Source: Fredinandcohnia onubensis (GTDB lineage: Bacteria; Bacillota; Bacilli; Bacillales; Bacillaceae_L). From it: a stretch of 64,000 nucleotides of DNA. Positions within the stretch are counted from its first letter, which is position 1, and each line of letters starts with the position of its first letter. The notes beneath the pieces were generated by a model. It saw only the letters and a list, made by a program, of their open reading frames with translations. It did not search any database and was not told the origin of the DNA. This document shows positions 1-8,961 of this stretch, piece after piece. The stretch is from positions 1 through 64,000 of the forward strand of contig NZ_NSEB01000012.1 of NCBI RefSeq assembly GCF_002734215.1, in the 5' to 3' direction. Both the position numbers and the translations under genes were made by a program.

Positions 1-60
1 TTAAATGTCCTTTACAAAGGGTACAGTTTATATGTTCCGTGGTTTTTTTGTCCGATAAAT

Positions 61-1068
61 TTAAATACTGTTAAGGCCCATCTCTTTAGCTATTAATTCA
101 TAGGATTTGAGTCGATCCTCAGGGGAATGCGTAATGGTTACGATCATAAGTTCATCGGCTTGATATGCTTGTTGAAGCTCAAAGAGTCTATTTTTCACTT
201 CTTTTGGGTCTCCAATGATGACTTTTTGTTTCATTTTTTCAAAACCATCGTAAAGATTCTCTTTATCTAGGTATTCCTTCGCTTCTGAAATGGAGGGAAC
301 TCCCTCGTAACCTTCTTTCTTTTCTCTTTGCTTTCCCCAGATATAAGAACTTAACGCAATATCCTCGGCTCTTTCCTTTGTTTCGGCACAAATGGCAGAA
401 ACAGTAACAATTACTTGTGGCTTGTCCCCTTCATTTCGCGTTACAAAATTTTTAAGATAGTCTCTTACAATCTCTTCACCCTCATTGTCGCTCATAAATA
501 ACCCAAAGGTATAAGCTAGCCCTTTTTCTGCAGCGAGTTTAGCGCTCTTTTTGCTTGTTCCCAAAAGCCAAGCGACTGGCGGTGATTCTGGGATTGGAGC
601 AGCTTTTAAGTTAGCAAATTCATGGTCAGGTGGAAAATCATGATGTATGAAATGTAGAAGCATATCGATTAATTCTGGCATTTTCCAAACCTGTTGTAAG
701 AAATTGTCGGACAAGGCATTCGTTGCTTCTGCAGAACCACCAGGAGCCCTGCCAATTCCGATGTCTATTCGATTTGGAAATAGTGTAACAAGCATATTAT
801 AGACCTCAGCCACTTTATATGGCTTATAATGTGGCAATAGAACCGCTCCCGAACCAATTCGAATTGAATTGGTATGTGCTCCAATATAACCGAGCATTAC
901 CTCAGGCGCAGGACAGGCTAGTCCTGATAAGTCGTGATGCTCAGCAATCCAATATCTAGTGTATCCTAACCGTTCCCCCGCTTGGGCTAGTTTCATGGAT
1001 TCCACCAATGCTTCTTGCGGTGTTTGATTTGCAGAAATGGGAGCTTGGTCTAAAATACTTAATCGCAT
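61..1068 (-). CDS. LLM-class flavin-dependent oxidoreductase (bacterial luciferase-like)
   Basis: Cytosolic FMN-dependent monooxygenase of the luciferase-like superfamily; the substrate cannot be told from sequence. The 335-residue protein is full length for the MsnO8-type subgroup. It opens with an LSILDQAPI strand, has YWIAEHH near residue 40, GSGAVLLPHYKPYKVAE near 72-89 and the RIDIGIGRAPGG flavin-contact segment near 101-112. An AAGGGAG ribosome binding site lies 8 bases before the ATG. It is the last gene of a minus-strand run with a YkvR-like protein and a methyltransferase. A second, divergent member of the same family lies at 19170-20171. Family assignment is firm, substrate unknown. 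Confidence 0.9.
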   Translation of the reverse strand: MRLSILDQAPISANQTPQEALVESMKLAQAGERLGYTRYWIAEHHDLSGLACPAPEVMLGYIGAHTNSIRIGSGAVLLPHYKPYKVAEVYNMLVTLFPNRIDIGIGRAPGGSAEATNALSDNFLQQVWKMPELIDMLLHFIHHDFPPDHEFANLKAAPIPESPPVAWLLGTSKKSAKLAAEKGLAYTFGLFMSDNEGEEIVRDYLKNFVTRNEGDKPQVIVTVSAICAETKERAEDIALSSYIWGKQREKKEGYEGVPSISEAKEYLDKENLYDGFEKMKQKVIIGDPKEVKNRLFELQQAYQADELMIVTITHSPEDRLKSYELIAKEMGLNSI

Positions 1069-1083
1069 CTTTTTGACTCCCTT

Positions 1084-1368
1084 CTATTCTTCTATTTTAC
1101 GAAGAGTCAGTCTGAAGTGTCCTACCTGGCCTTTTTCATAAAGATTCGTGATAGAAGTTGAGTATTCCTGGATATTCACTTTACACTCTATATCTCGATC
1201 TGGCACTTTTAAGTTAAAAATTCCTTTGTATAATAATGTTGTTACATCATGATATTCTTCGGTTGTTACTTTGAAATCTACTCTTATAAACAATAACTCA
1301 TCATTTAGCTCTTCATGGTAATCTGTAATATTCAAATTATAATCATCTAAGTATATTTCGGTAACCAT
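1084..1368 (-). CDS. YkvR-like small protein (DUF3219 family)
   Basis: A 94-residue soluble protein with alternating beta-strand character and no membrane segment, resembling the B. subtilis YkvR / DUF3219 family of unknown function. I place the start at the ATG at 1368, because GAGGAG sits 8 bases upstream. An in-frame GTG at 1377 overlaps that Shine-Dalgarno and is unlikely. The stop codon of the upstream methyltransferase lies two bases before this ATG, so the two are almost certainly translationally coupled. The oxidoreductase gene follows after 15 bases. Confidence 0.75.
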   Translation of the reverse strand: MVTEIYLDDYNLNITDYHEELNDELLFIRVDFKVTTEEYHDVTTLLYKGIFNLKVPDRDIECKVNIQEYSTSITNLYEKGQVGHFRLTLRKIEE

Positions 1369-1370
1369 TA

Positions 1371-1973
1371 TCAGCACTCCTCTTTATCATTTTTTATTTC
1401 CATCACGATGAATAATCCTCTATAAAATTCTTTACGATCCATAATTTTTAATCCATTTTCTTTAACGAGTTTTTCAGTTTCCCGATTTAGACAACAGCCA
1501 TCACAAACTTTTTTCCAAGCAGGAGTAAGCCAATCCTGTAGTTTTGATAGAAATGGATTTCTCATTTTCACATGTTCAAACATGAGAATTGTTCCATTTG
1601 GTTTGCAAACCCTTTTCATTTCAAGTATCGCTTTTTTAGCGTCTGGAATCGTGCAAAACACAAGCGTGGCAACTACGGTATCAAATGTATCATCTTCAAA
1701 AGGTAAGTTTTCAGCACCCGCTTGCACAATTTCAATCGGCACAGTAGCATGTGATTTATTATTAATAGCTCTACTCGTCATTTGTGGATTAGGTTCGATT
1801 GCTGTTACACGGTTAACGTCCCGGTAAAGCGGGAAATTAATACCTGTTCCTGAACCCAGTTCAAGTACTTGTCCTGTTGCTTTGTTGAGCAAATGGCGAC
1901 GAATCGAGCTGAACTTTCTTTTTTCAAGTGGTTTCATAAAAAAATCGTATAGCGTTGGAAATAGCGTACTCAT
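1371..1973 (-). CDS. Class I SAM-dependent methyltransferase
   Basis: A 200-residue methyltransferase of the UbiE/PmtA-like (Methyltransf_11) group. Motif I VLELGSGTG lies near residues 36-44, an acidic AIEPNP segment about 25 residues later is motif II, and TVVATLVFCTIP is the motif III region. The tail contains a CDGCCLNRET stretch, typical of bacillal members annotated as phospholipid or small-molecule methyltransferases; the acceptor is unknown. I use the internal ATG at 1973, with GGAG 8 bases upstream, rather than the ATG at 2006. First gene of the minus-strand operon reaching to position 61. Confidence 0.85.
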   Translation of the reverse strand: MSTLFPTLYDFFMKPLEKRKFSSIRRHLLNKATGQVLELGSGTGINFPLYRDVNRVTAIEPNPQMTSRAINNKSHATVPIEIVQAGAENLPFEDDTFDTVVATLVFCTIPDAKKAILEMKRVCKPNGTILMFEHVKMRNPFLSKLQDWLTPAWKKVCDGCCLNRETEKLVKENGLKIMDRKEFYRGLFIVMEIKNDKEEC

Positions 1974-2110
1974 TCTTTCAACTCCATTAGCCTTCAATAC
2001 TTTCATTATATAATAATTGGGATACGGATTTCGAATAATTGGTATGCACTAGGAACATGTAATGCTAAAATGGTAAGATAAAAATAAGATTGGTTAAGGA
2101 GTTGTATGTT

Positions 2111-2434
2111 TTGAGATTCCAGTGGAATTTAATTTTAGGACTTTTATTTGCACTTATTGTAGCAATCTTTGCGGTAGTGAACGTGGATTCTGTTCGAGTT
2201 AATTATGTTTTTGGTTATACAGAAATCCCACTTATTTTAATTATTCTGGGTTCAGCTTTACTTGGTGGCTTAATCGTGGGCATGTTTGGTATCCTTCGTC
2301 AATATAGGCAGCAACGTCAAATCAAAAAGCTAGAGAAAGAAATTGAGCAACTTAAGAGTGCGAAAGTTGAGGAAACACCAGTAGAGACAAAAACGGAAGT
2401 AGATACAACTGAAAAAGCAGAAAGTGAAAAATAA
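2111..2434 (+). CDS. LapA-domain (DUF1049) membrane protein
   Basis: A 107-residue inner-membrane protein. Two hydrophobic segments (residues about 5-27 and 38-62) are followed by a basic turn and a charged helix rich in K, E and Q likely to form a coiled coil; the acidic tail is low-complexity. This is the layout of the lipopolysaccharide-assembly-protein-A domain family, which in Bacilli has no known role. The TTG at 2111 is chosen because AAGGA lies 10 bases upstream; the earlier in-frame TTG at 2090 precedes that site. Monocistronic, ending in a shared bidirectional terminator. Confidence 0.8.
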   Translation: MRFQWNLILGLLFALIVAIFAVVNVDSVRVNYVFGYTEIPLILIILGSALLGGLIVGMFGILRQYRQQRQIKKLEKEIEQLKSAKVEETPVETKTEVDTTEKAESEK

Positions 2435-2457
2435 GGAAAGGAGCTTACCCTTTCCTT
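2433..2457. terminator. Bidirectional intrinsic terminator
   Basis: AAGGAAAGG pairs with CCTTTCCTT across a seven-base loop, with a T run on the plus strand and a T-rich tail on the minus strand. It serves the LapA-like gene and the convergent helicase gene. Confidence 0.85.
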
Positions 2458-2463
2458 TTTTCG

Positions 2464-4662
2464 TTATTTTACCCGCACCCCATCTGCTGGCTCCAATAAC
2501 CCCATTTCTAAACAGGTTTCAAGTAGCAATATTTTTCGTTCTTTCTGAAATTGAATTTCGATTCTTTCACCGGTTACCGACATAATCGTTCCGTGACCAA
2601 ACACACGATGCTTTACAGCCATTCCCTCTTCGATATCGTCTCCCCTTTTAATCGCATTTGGATTATATGGAACGATCGTCTTTTCACGTACCAGCTTTTT
2701 CTTTTGATCTGCATGCTCTACTCTAACCGGTGGAGAGATAATATTTTTTACATTTGCCACAAATCGTGAACCTGAAACGTCTTTTCCATTTTGTTTTTTA
2801 TAAGATAAAAGTTCGAGTTCCTGTTCCGCGCGCGTCATTCCTACATAAAACAACCGGACTGCCTCTTCCATTAGATCACGGTTGCCATCTTTATATGTAT
2901 TAATCTCATCATGTGAAGGAATTACTCCTTCGATCAGATCAATCATATACACTTTTTTAAACTCAAGCCCCTTTGAACTATGAAAGGTAGAAAGGGTGAT
3001 CGCATCTTTATTTTTATTAAACTTCGAGGCTTTTAATAGATTTTCAAGATGTTTTAGACGTTCAGCGAATTGTTCCATGGTTTCAAGCGTATCAGCTATT
3101 TCCTCGAGTGTTTGAAGCACACTGAATAAATAATCCGTTTTAAATCCAAGCTTCTTACTCATTTCTTTTAGTGTTTTATCGTAGCCAAGTTGATTTCTTA
3201 TTAGCTTAATCGCCTTTAGTGGCTTTTCTCCCTTCATTTGTTGGAAGGTTTTTTTACATGCTTGAATTTGTTTTATTTGATAGTCTTTTAACCCTTTATT
3301 TTGTAGCAGTCGCTCGAAAATGGATTCCGTTGGCTTCTTTTTTGTTAATTCGAACAATTGTTCTCTTGATAGAAAAAAACCACATTTCGTATATAATTGT
3401 TCAAAAATATCAATTCGTTTATCTGTAAATGTCATCCTCATAAAATTCAATATATCTTTTACGACCCAATGTGAAAAGAAACGATTATCTGAATCCTTGA
3501 TATAAAAAGGAATTTGATTCCGATCAAGCTCATTGATTAACATGATTGAAGATGAGTTATTCCGATATAGTACAGCGACATCCTTCTTCTCGGCTACACG
3601 ATCAATTTCTTGGACAATGTATTTTGATTGAAAACGATAATCCTCAAATTGTTTAATCTCAATTGGCTTATGATTGGGATTTTCGGTGAACATATTCTTA
3701 TCGTAGCGGTCTTTATTTCGCTTGATAAAACGATTAGCTACATGAACAATATCCTTAGACGAACGGTAGTTCTGTTCCATTTTAAGGATAACTGCGTTTG
3801 GATACACATTTTTAAAATCAAGTAAATACTTCGGCTCCGCTCCCCGCCAAGAATAGATCGATTGATCATCGTCTGCCACAACATATAAGTTTTGATGGGG
3901 CTTCACTAGCTTTTCAATAATCGCATGCTGAACAAGCGAGGTATCTTGGCTTTCATCTGTGAGGAGGTAATCATAACGATTTTGATATTTTCGTAAAATC
4001 GTTTCATCGCTTGAAAATGCATCATTTGCAATCGTCAGCATATCATCATAATCAAGTAAAAGAGATTTTAGATTTGCATTTTTTATCTTTTCATATTCCT
4101 CAAAAATGGCTTCGACAAATGGAATATCACACTCAATCTTATCCCACTCATCACGAGGAAGTAGCTTGTTTTTAATATAACTAATATAGGTGGTTAACTC
4201 TTCAAGCTGTTCTTCCGTAATGTTCTCACCATTCAACGATTTAAAAATTTGCCGTAGCAGTCGTTTTTTATTAGGCCCACCATCTTGATTACCCTCAATT
4301 AATTGATATGAAATTTGTTGTTTATACACATAATCCCTTACAACCTGGAATGCCAAACTATGAATGGTTGAAAAATCCACTGAATCTACTGAGTGATCTG
4401 GGAAGAAGCGAGCAAATCTATCCTTCATGTCAGCTGCTGATGCACGGCTAAAGGTTACGGCCTTAATTCGTGAAGGATGTACTCCTTCTTCTTCAATTAA
4501 ATATCCGATTCTCATAATTGTAGTGGTCGTTTTACCCGAACCAGGTGACGCTAATAAGAGCAAAGGTCCTCTTGTATGAAGGACGGCCAGTTTTTGTACT
4601 TCATTTAATTGGACACCAAGCTGTTCCTTCTTTCGATGAAAAAAGCTTTCCCCTTTATTCAT
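2464..4662 (-). CDS. UvrD/PcrA-like ATP-dependent DNA helicase (YjcD-type)
   Basis: Superfamily 1A helicase of 732 residues. Motif [12 protein letters not shown] is at residues 38-48, motif Ia near AVTFSRASA (68-76), motif II DESQD at 236-240, motif [18 protein letters not shown] at 261-275, and a late [12 protein letters not shown] motif V is present. DESQD replaces the more common DEFQD or DEAQD. The C-terminus (about 680-725) holds a small Tudor-like [10 protein letters not shown] domain, the RNA-polymerase-contacting module of PcrA-type helicases. It resembles B. subtilis YjcD rather than PcrA itself and has no ligase/pcrB neighbours. Probably acts in DNA repair or recombination. Divergent from fumC. 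Confidence 0.88.
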   Translation of the reverse strand: MNKGESFFHRKKEQLGVQLNEVQKLAVLHTRGPLLLLASPGSGKTTTTIMRIGYLIEEEGVHPSRIKAVTFSRASAADMKDRFARFFPDHSVDSVDFSTIHSLAFQVVRDYVYKQQISYQLIEGNQDGGPNKKRLLRQIFKSLNGENITEEQLEELTTYISYIKNKLLPRDEWDKIECDIPFVEAIFEEYEKIKNANLKSLLLDYDDMLTIANDAFSSDETILRKYQNRYDYLLTDESQDTSLVQHAIIEKLVKPHQNLYVVADDDQSIYSWRGAEPKYLLDFKNVYPNAVILKMEQNYRSSKDIVHVANRFIKRNKDRYDKNMFTENPNHKPIEIKQFEDYRFQSKYIVQEIDRVAEKKDVAVLYRNNSSSIMLINELDRNQIPFYIKDSDNRFFSHWVVKDILNFMRMTFTDKRIDIFEQLYTKCGFFLSREQLFELTKKKPTESIFERLLQNKGLKDYQIKQIQACKKTFQQMKGEKPLKAIKLIRNQLGYDKTLKEMSKKLGFKTDYLFSVLQTLEEIADTLETMEQFAERLKHLENLLKASKFNKNKDAITLSTFHSSKGLEFKKVYMIDLIEGVIPSHDEINTYKDGNRDLMEEAVRLFYVGMTRAEQELELLSYKKQNGKDVSGSRFVANVKNIISPPVRVEHADQKKKLVREKTIVPYNPNAIKRGDDIEEGMAVKHRVFGHGTIMSVTGERIEIQFQKERKILLLETCLEMGLLEPADGVRVK

Positions 4663-4807
4663 GTTAGCCCACCTCCTTTTTACTCAAACTACAATTATAA
4701 AGTCTATTTTTTTTATTGACAAGGATGTTGAAATCCAAACAAGCTATGACATAAAACAAGGGAATAATTGGTACTTTATAGAGAGAAGAAAAATTGAGGT
4801 GATTATC

Positions 4808-6196
4808 TTGGATTATCGAATTGAAAAAGACACCATGGGCGAAATAAAGGTACCTGCTGATGCATACTGGGCTGCCCAAACCCAACGAAGCAAGGAGAAC
4901 TTTCGAATTGGGACGGAAAAAATGCCACAAGAAGTGATTGAGGCCTTTGCGATTTTAAAACGAAGTGCCGCCATAGCAAATGAAAAGCTAAGGAAGTTAA
5001 ATGCCAATAAAACAAAAGCGATTATGAACGCGTGTGATGAAATTTTATCAGGAAACATATTTGATCATTTTCCGCTCGTTGTATGGCAAACAGGCAGCGG
5101 TACGCAAAGTAATATGAATGTAAATGAAGTCGTTGCTAATCTGGCTAACCAATGGTTAAAGGATAACGGGATTGATGAACGAATTCACCCAAATGATGAC
5201 GTCAATATGAGCCAAAGCTCCAATGATACCTTTCCAACCGCAATGCATATTGCGGGTGTGAAAGCAATTCATGAACGCCTTCTTCCTGCTATTAAGAAGT
5301 TGCAAACCACATTAGAAGACAAGGAGAAGGAATTTGCTAACATTGTAAAAATCGGAAGAACCCATCTTCAAGATGCTACACCATTAACTCTCGGTCAGGA
5401 AATAAGTGGCTGGGTCCACATGTTGAAACGATCCATGGAAATGATTAAGGAATCTACTGAAAAAATGCTCGCCCTCGCCATTGGTGGGACGGCAGTAGGG
5501 ACGGGAATTAATGCTCATCCTATGTTTGGGGAGAAAGTAGCAAAGGAAATTGCGGAACATATGGCGCTTGGCTTTTATTCATCCGAGAATAAATTCCATG
5601 CGTTAACCAGTCATGATGAAATCGTATTTGCTCACGGAGCTTTAAAAGGATTGGCAGCTAACTTGATGAAAATTGCCAATGATGTCAGATGGCTTGCAAG
5701 TGGGCCACGTTGTGGAATCGGTGAAATAACAATTCCGGAAAATGAGCCCGGTAGTTCGATTATGCCAGGGAAAGTAAATCCGACTCAAAGTGAGGCACTT
5801 ACTATGGTTGCGGTTCAAGTCATGGGAAATGATGCTACGATCGGAATCGCAGCGAGTCAAGGAAATTTTGAGCTTAATGTGTTTAAACCAGTGATCATTT
5901 ATAATTTCATACAGTCCGTTAGACTTTTAGCTGATTCGATGGAATCTTTTAATACCAACTGTGCTGTTGGAATTCAAGCAAATGAGGCAGTTATCTCTAA
6001 ATACCTGCAAGAATCTTTGATGCTTGTTACTGCTTTAAATCCACATATCGGCTATGAAAAAGCAGCTGCGATTGCGAAGCATGCTCATAAAAATGAAATC
6101 TCTTTGAAAGAAGCAGCCTTACAGTTAGGAATTTTAACAGAAGCCGAGTTTGATCAATATGTAAAACCTGAAGAAATGGTACATCCAAAGGAATAA
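4808..6196 (+). CDS. fumC: Class II fumarate hydratase
   Basis: Converts fumarate and malate in the TCA cycle; a cytosolic, Fe-independent homotetramer. The 462-residue length equals the family norm. The fumarase/aspartase signature [11 protein letters not shown] is near residue 316, and [13 protein letters not shown] and the SSNDTFPTA segment carry substrate-binding residues. The block ending [17 protein letters not shown] favours fumarase over aspartase. The start is the TTG at 4808, six bases after GAGGTG; the open frame extends upstream to 4661 but the extra residues do not resemble a fumarase. Monocistronic, with a terminator directly after the stop. Confidence 0.95.
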   Translation: MDYRIEKDTMGEIKVPADAYWAAQTQRSKENFRIGTEKMPQEVIEAFAILKRSAAIANEKLRKLNANKTKAIMNACDEILSGNIFDHFPLVVWQTGSGTQSNMNVNEVVANLANQWLKDNGIDERIHPNDDVNMSQSSNDTFPTAMHIAGVKAIHERLLPAIKKLQTTLEDKEKEFANIVKIGRTHLQDATPLTLGQEISGWVHMLKRSMEMIKESTEKMLALAIGGTAVGTGINAHPMFGEKVAKEIAEHMALGFYSSENKFHALTSHDEIVFAHGALKGLAANLMKIANDVRWLASGPRCGIGEITIPENEPGSSIMPGKVNPTQSEALTMVAVQVMGNDATIGIAASQGNFELNVFKPVIIYNFIQSVRLLADSMESFNTNCAVGIQANEAVISKYLQESLMLVTALNPHIGYEKAAAIAKHAHKNEISLKEAALQLGILTEAEFDQYVKPEEMVHPKE

Positions 6197-6200
6197 AAAT

Positions 6201-6222
6201 AGCCTTCCACTATCGGAAGGCT
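6201..6222. terminator. Bidirectional terminator between fumC and pepF
   Basis: AGCCTTCC / GGAAGGCT stem with a six-base loop. It is followed by TTTCTTT on the plus strand and by an ATTTTTA tract on the minus strand, between two convergent genes. Confidence 0.88.
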
Positions 6223-6229
6223 TTCTTTA

Positions 6230-8020
6230 TTAAAGGTTGGAAAATTCCTCTACTAGTTCATTAAATTTCTTTAATGAATTTTCAATTGGATATGGAGTTG
6301 TAAGGTCCACTCCGGTCTTTTTCAACAATTCGAGCGGGTAGTCGGAGCTGCCGCTTTTTAAGAATTCAAGATAAGAAGTGAGTGTTGTTTTGTCCCCTTC
6401 TAAAATTTTTGTGGCAATATGAATCGCTGATGCAAACCCGGTTGCGTATTTATATACGTAAAATGGTCGGTAAAAATGTGGGATTCGGGACCAACCATAT
6501 TTTACTTCATCATCGAACACGAGTTCCTCACCATGATACTCTCTAAATAATCCCTCATATACTTCACTAAACGATTCAACATTTAAAGGCAATCCTTGTT
6601 CTGCCATTTCGTGCGTTTTCTTTTCGAACTCTGCAAACATCACTTGGGTAAAGAAAGTTCCTTTAAATTTATCAATAAAGTGATTGATTAAGAATTTCTT
6701 AACCTCTTCATTTTCTTCATTGTTCAATAAGTAGTTGATTAATAGGACTTCATTTACAGTTGAAGCTACCTCAGCTACAAAGATACTGTAACGTGCCGTA
6801 ATCTGCGGTTGATGCTCAGAGCTTAGTTTACTGTGTACTCCATGGCCACATTCGTGAACCAATGTAAATAAACTGTCTAAATCATCCTGATGGTTCAACA
6901 AAATATATGGATGTACACCATACACACCTAGATTATAAGCTCCGGAACGTTTTCCAGGCGTTTCCCGTACATCGAAATAACGAGATGTTCTAAAATCCTT
7001 CAGGGTTTGAATATAATCTTCGCCTAGTGGAGCAAGTGCATTGCACATCATTTCAAATGCTTCATCATACGAAATATCCTTCTTTGCCCCGCTTACGAGT
7101 GGAACACTTAAATCGTACTGACGAAGCTCATCAAGACCTAATTTTTCCTTGCGGATGCTTGTGTATTTGTGCATGGCATTGATGTTTTTCTTTGTTGTTT
7201 CGATTAGATTTTCATAGACATCTTTTGGAACATTATCTCCGAACAATGCTTTTTCAAGTGCAGATGGATAATGACGCATTTTTGAAATGGTCACATTATT
7301 TTTAATGGCGGCAGATAAAGTCGAAGCGATTGAATTTTTTAAATGAACATATGGCTCATAATAGGCTTTATAAGCTTCTTTTCGCTTTTCGCGATCCTCA
7401 TCCTCGATCAGTTTTGCATACATTCCTCTCGTTAACTCTACCTTTTCCCCATCATCTTTCGTGATCTTACCAAAGCGAATATCGGCATTATTCATCATAC
7501 CGTATGTTGTACTTGGTGCAGAAAGTGCTTCGCCTAATTGAGAGAGAATCTCTTCTTGGTCTTTATTTAAAACGTGTGGTTTATACCGGTACGATTCAAG
7601 TAATTCTTTTTCAAAGTACTGAAGTCCTTCTTCCTCGGCAATGTAACGCTTTAACGTTTCTTCCTCTAAGCTTAATAAGAACGGCATGAAAAAGGAATTC
7701 TTTGTGCTCACCTTTACACTAAGCTGCTTAGCTCGGTCTAAATATGATTGTGATTTGGTAACTCGAGTATCTTCATCTACCTTTAACATGGCATAGGCAA
7801 AAAGTTTGTTAAAATGGAAAGATAGTTTTTCACTCAATGTTAAATACTCACATAACGAATGTCCGTCATGAATATTTCCATCAAATTTTCCTAGCTCTTC
7901 CCCCATCTTCTCAATGAATTTGAAGTCTTCATCCCATTTACTTAGGTCAGAATAGAGGTCATCTAAATTCCATTTTTCCTGTTCAGGCACTTCAGTTCGT
8001 GATGAATACGTAGTTGTCAT
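6230..8020 (-). CDS. pepF: Oligoendopeptidase F (M3 zinc metallopeptidase)
   Basis: Cytosolic metallopeptidase cleaving short peptides of roughly 7-17 residues. The HECGH zinc site lies at about residues 388-392, and the downstream glutamate ligand is in the VAEVASTVNE segment. At 596 residues it matches PepF. I use the ATG at 8020, with AAGGAG seven bases upstream; the open frame runs 27 codons further but that stretch is low-complexity and lacks a ribosome binding site. Single-gene unit ending at a shared terminator. Confidence 0.94.
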   Translation of the reverse strand: MTTTYSSRTEVPEQEKWNLDDLYSDLSKWDEDFKFIEKMGEELGKFDGNIHDGHSLCEYLTLSEKLSFHFNKLFAYAMLKVDEDTRVTKSQSYLDRAKQLSVKVSTKNSFFMPFLLSLEEETLKRYIAEEEGLQYFEKELLESYRYKPHVLNKDQEEILSQLGEALSAPSTTYGMMNNADIRFGKITKDDGEKVELTRGMYAKLIEDEDREKRKEAYKAYYEPYVHLKNSIASTLSAAIKNNVTISKMRHYPSALEKALFGDNVPKDVYENLIETTKKNINAMHKYTSIRKEKLGLDELRQYDLSVPLVSGAKKDISYDEAFEMMCNALAPLGEDYIQTLKDFRTSRYFDVRETPGKRSGAYNLGVYGVHPYILLNHQDDLDSLFTLVHECGHGVHSKLSSEHQPQITARYSIFVAEVASTVNEVLLINYLLNNEENEEVKKFLINHFIDKFKGTFFTQVMFAEFEKKTHEMAEQGLPLNVESFSEVYEGLFREYHGEELVFDDEVKYGWSRIPHFYRPFYVYKYATGFASAIHIATKILEGDKTTLTSYLEFLKSGSSDYPLELLKKTGVDLTTPYPIENSLKKFNELVEEFSNL

Positions 8021-8153
8021 CGCAATTCTCCTTTGAATTAAATTGAAATTACTTTTATTATGTAAGAAAGAAATATATGATATGAGATAGATATGTTTCA
8101 TTTTATTGTATATGAATTACATAAATTTGTAAAAAATGAAAGGATGTTCATAC

Positions 8154-8939
8154 ATGGCGAACACATTGCCTCATGTAGAGGACTCAGGCGGAACTGTATA
8201 TCTCCCACCAAAAGGTGATTATGAAACATTTGTTGATGATGCCAACTATGAAGAGAAGGTTCGAGAATGGGGCCTTTCTGTTAAAAAGGAATACTGGTAT
8301 AAAGAAAGAACACATCAGCGAATCGTGACAATTAAAGGATATGAGGTGTACGGTAAAACCGGGGAACACAATACAATTGTCCTTGAGTTTCAAGATGGAA
8401 ATCTCACTTGTATTCACCCTGCCTATTTAAAAGAAATGCAGTCTCCAAGCTTTACAAAAGCCGCTATTTCAGACACAACTGTAACTCAGCCGAAGAAAAA
8501 GGAAACGGTGAGCAAGGTGGTTGCTGAGAAACCGAAAACAACTGAATCCAAACCAGCTGTTATAAAGGAACAACCTGAAAAGAAAGCGAAAAAAGAAAAA
8601 GCACCAAAAATCGAGCTGCCAACAGATAAGGTTCATTTTACCGCTAAGGTTAAACAATTTGCGTTAACATGGAATCATTTTAATGAGGATAATGATGAAG
8701 TCATTGTTTTTGAGAATGTCGTCGTTCAGCAAGAAGATCCGCTGGAAATTGGACTAGCTTGGTGTTCTCATTCAAAGACATTAAAAAAATTAGAGCTCGA
8801 ACCCGGCAATTCCCTTGAATTTGATGCCAAAATCGTGAAGAAGAAACTTGCAAAAGGCAAGGACGTTGATGAAGAGTTCATCATTGAAGACCCGGTTCAC
8901 TATAAAATCAACAATCCATCAAAATTAAAGAAAAGCTAA
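8154..8939 (+). CDS. Protein of unknown function with a charged linker
   Basis: A 261-residue soluble protein I do not recognise. The N-terminal ~105 residues (GTVYLPPKGDYETF, then KEYWYKERTHQR) form one likely compact domain. Residues about 106-155 are a Lys/Glu/Pro-rich linker, and residues about 158-255 form a second beta-rich domain (KVHFTAKVKQFAL, IGLAWCSH) that could be an OB-like barrel. The start at 8154 follows AAAGGA by nine bases. It is transcribed towards, and shares a terminator with, the cyclase gene. No catalytic motif is evident. Confidence 0.8.
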   Translation: MANTLPHVEDSGGTVYLPPKGDYETFVDDANYEEKVREWGLSVKKEYWYKERTHQRIVTIKGYEVYGKTGEHNTIVLEFQDGNLTCIHPAYLKEMQSPSFTKAAISDTTVTQPKKKETVSKVVAEKPKTTESKPAVIKEQPEKKAKKEKAPKIELPTDKVHFTAKVKQFALTWNHFNEDNDEVIVFENVVVQQEDPLEIGLAWCSHSKTLKKLELEPGNSLEFDAKIVKKKLAKGKDVDEEFIIEDPVHYKINNPSKLKKS

Positions 8940-8961
8940 AAGAGCATTTTGTTCTTTTAGC
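8935..8961. terminator. Bidirectional intrinsic terminator
   Basis: GCTAAAAGA / TCTTTTAGC stem with a nine-base loop. A CTTTTTTTA tract follows on the plus strand; the minus strand reads TTTTCTTT after the stem. Confidence 0.85.

Noticed and set aside
1582-1827. Plus-strand 81-residue frame
   Set aside because: Antisense to the methyltransferase, no ribosome binding site, atypical composition; a shadow of the real gene.
4661-4807. Longer N-terminus for fumarase
   Set aside because: The open frame continues upstream but the TTG at 4808 has the ribosome binding site and gives the family's standard 462-residue length.
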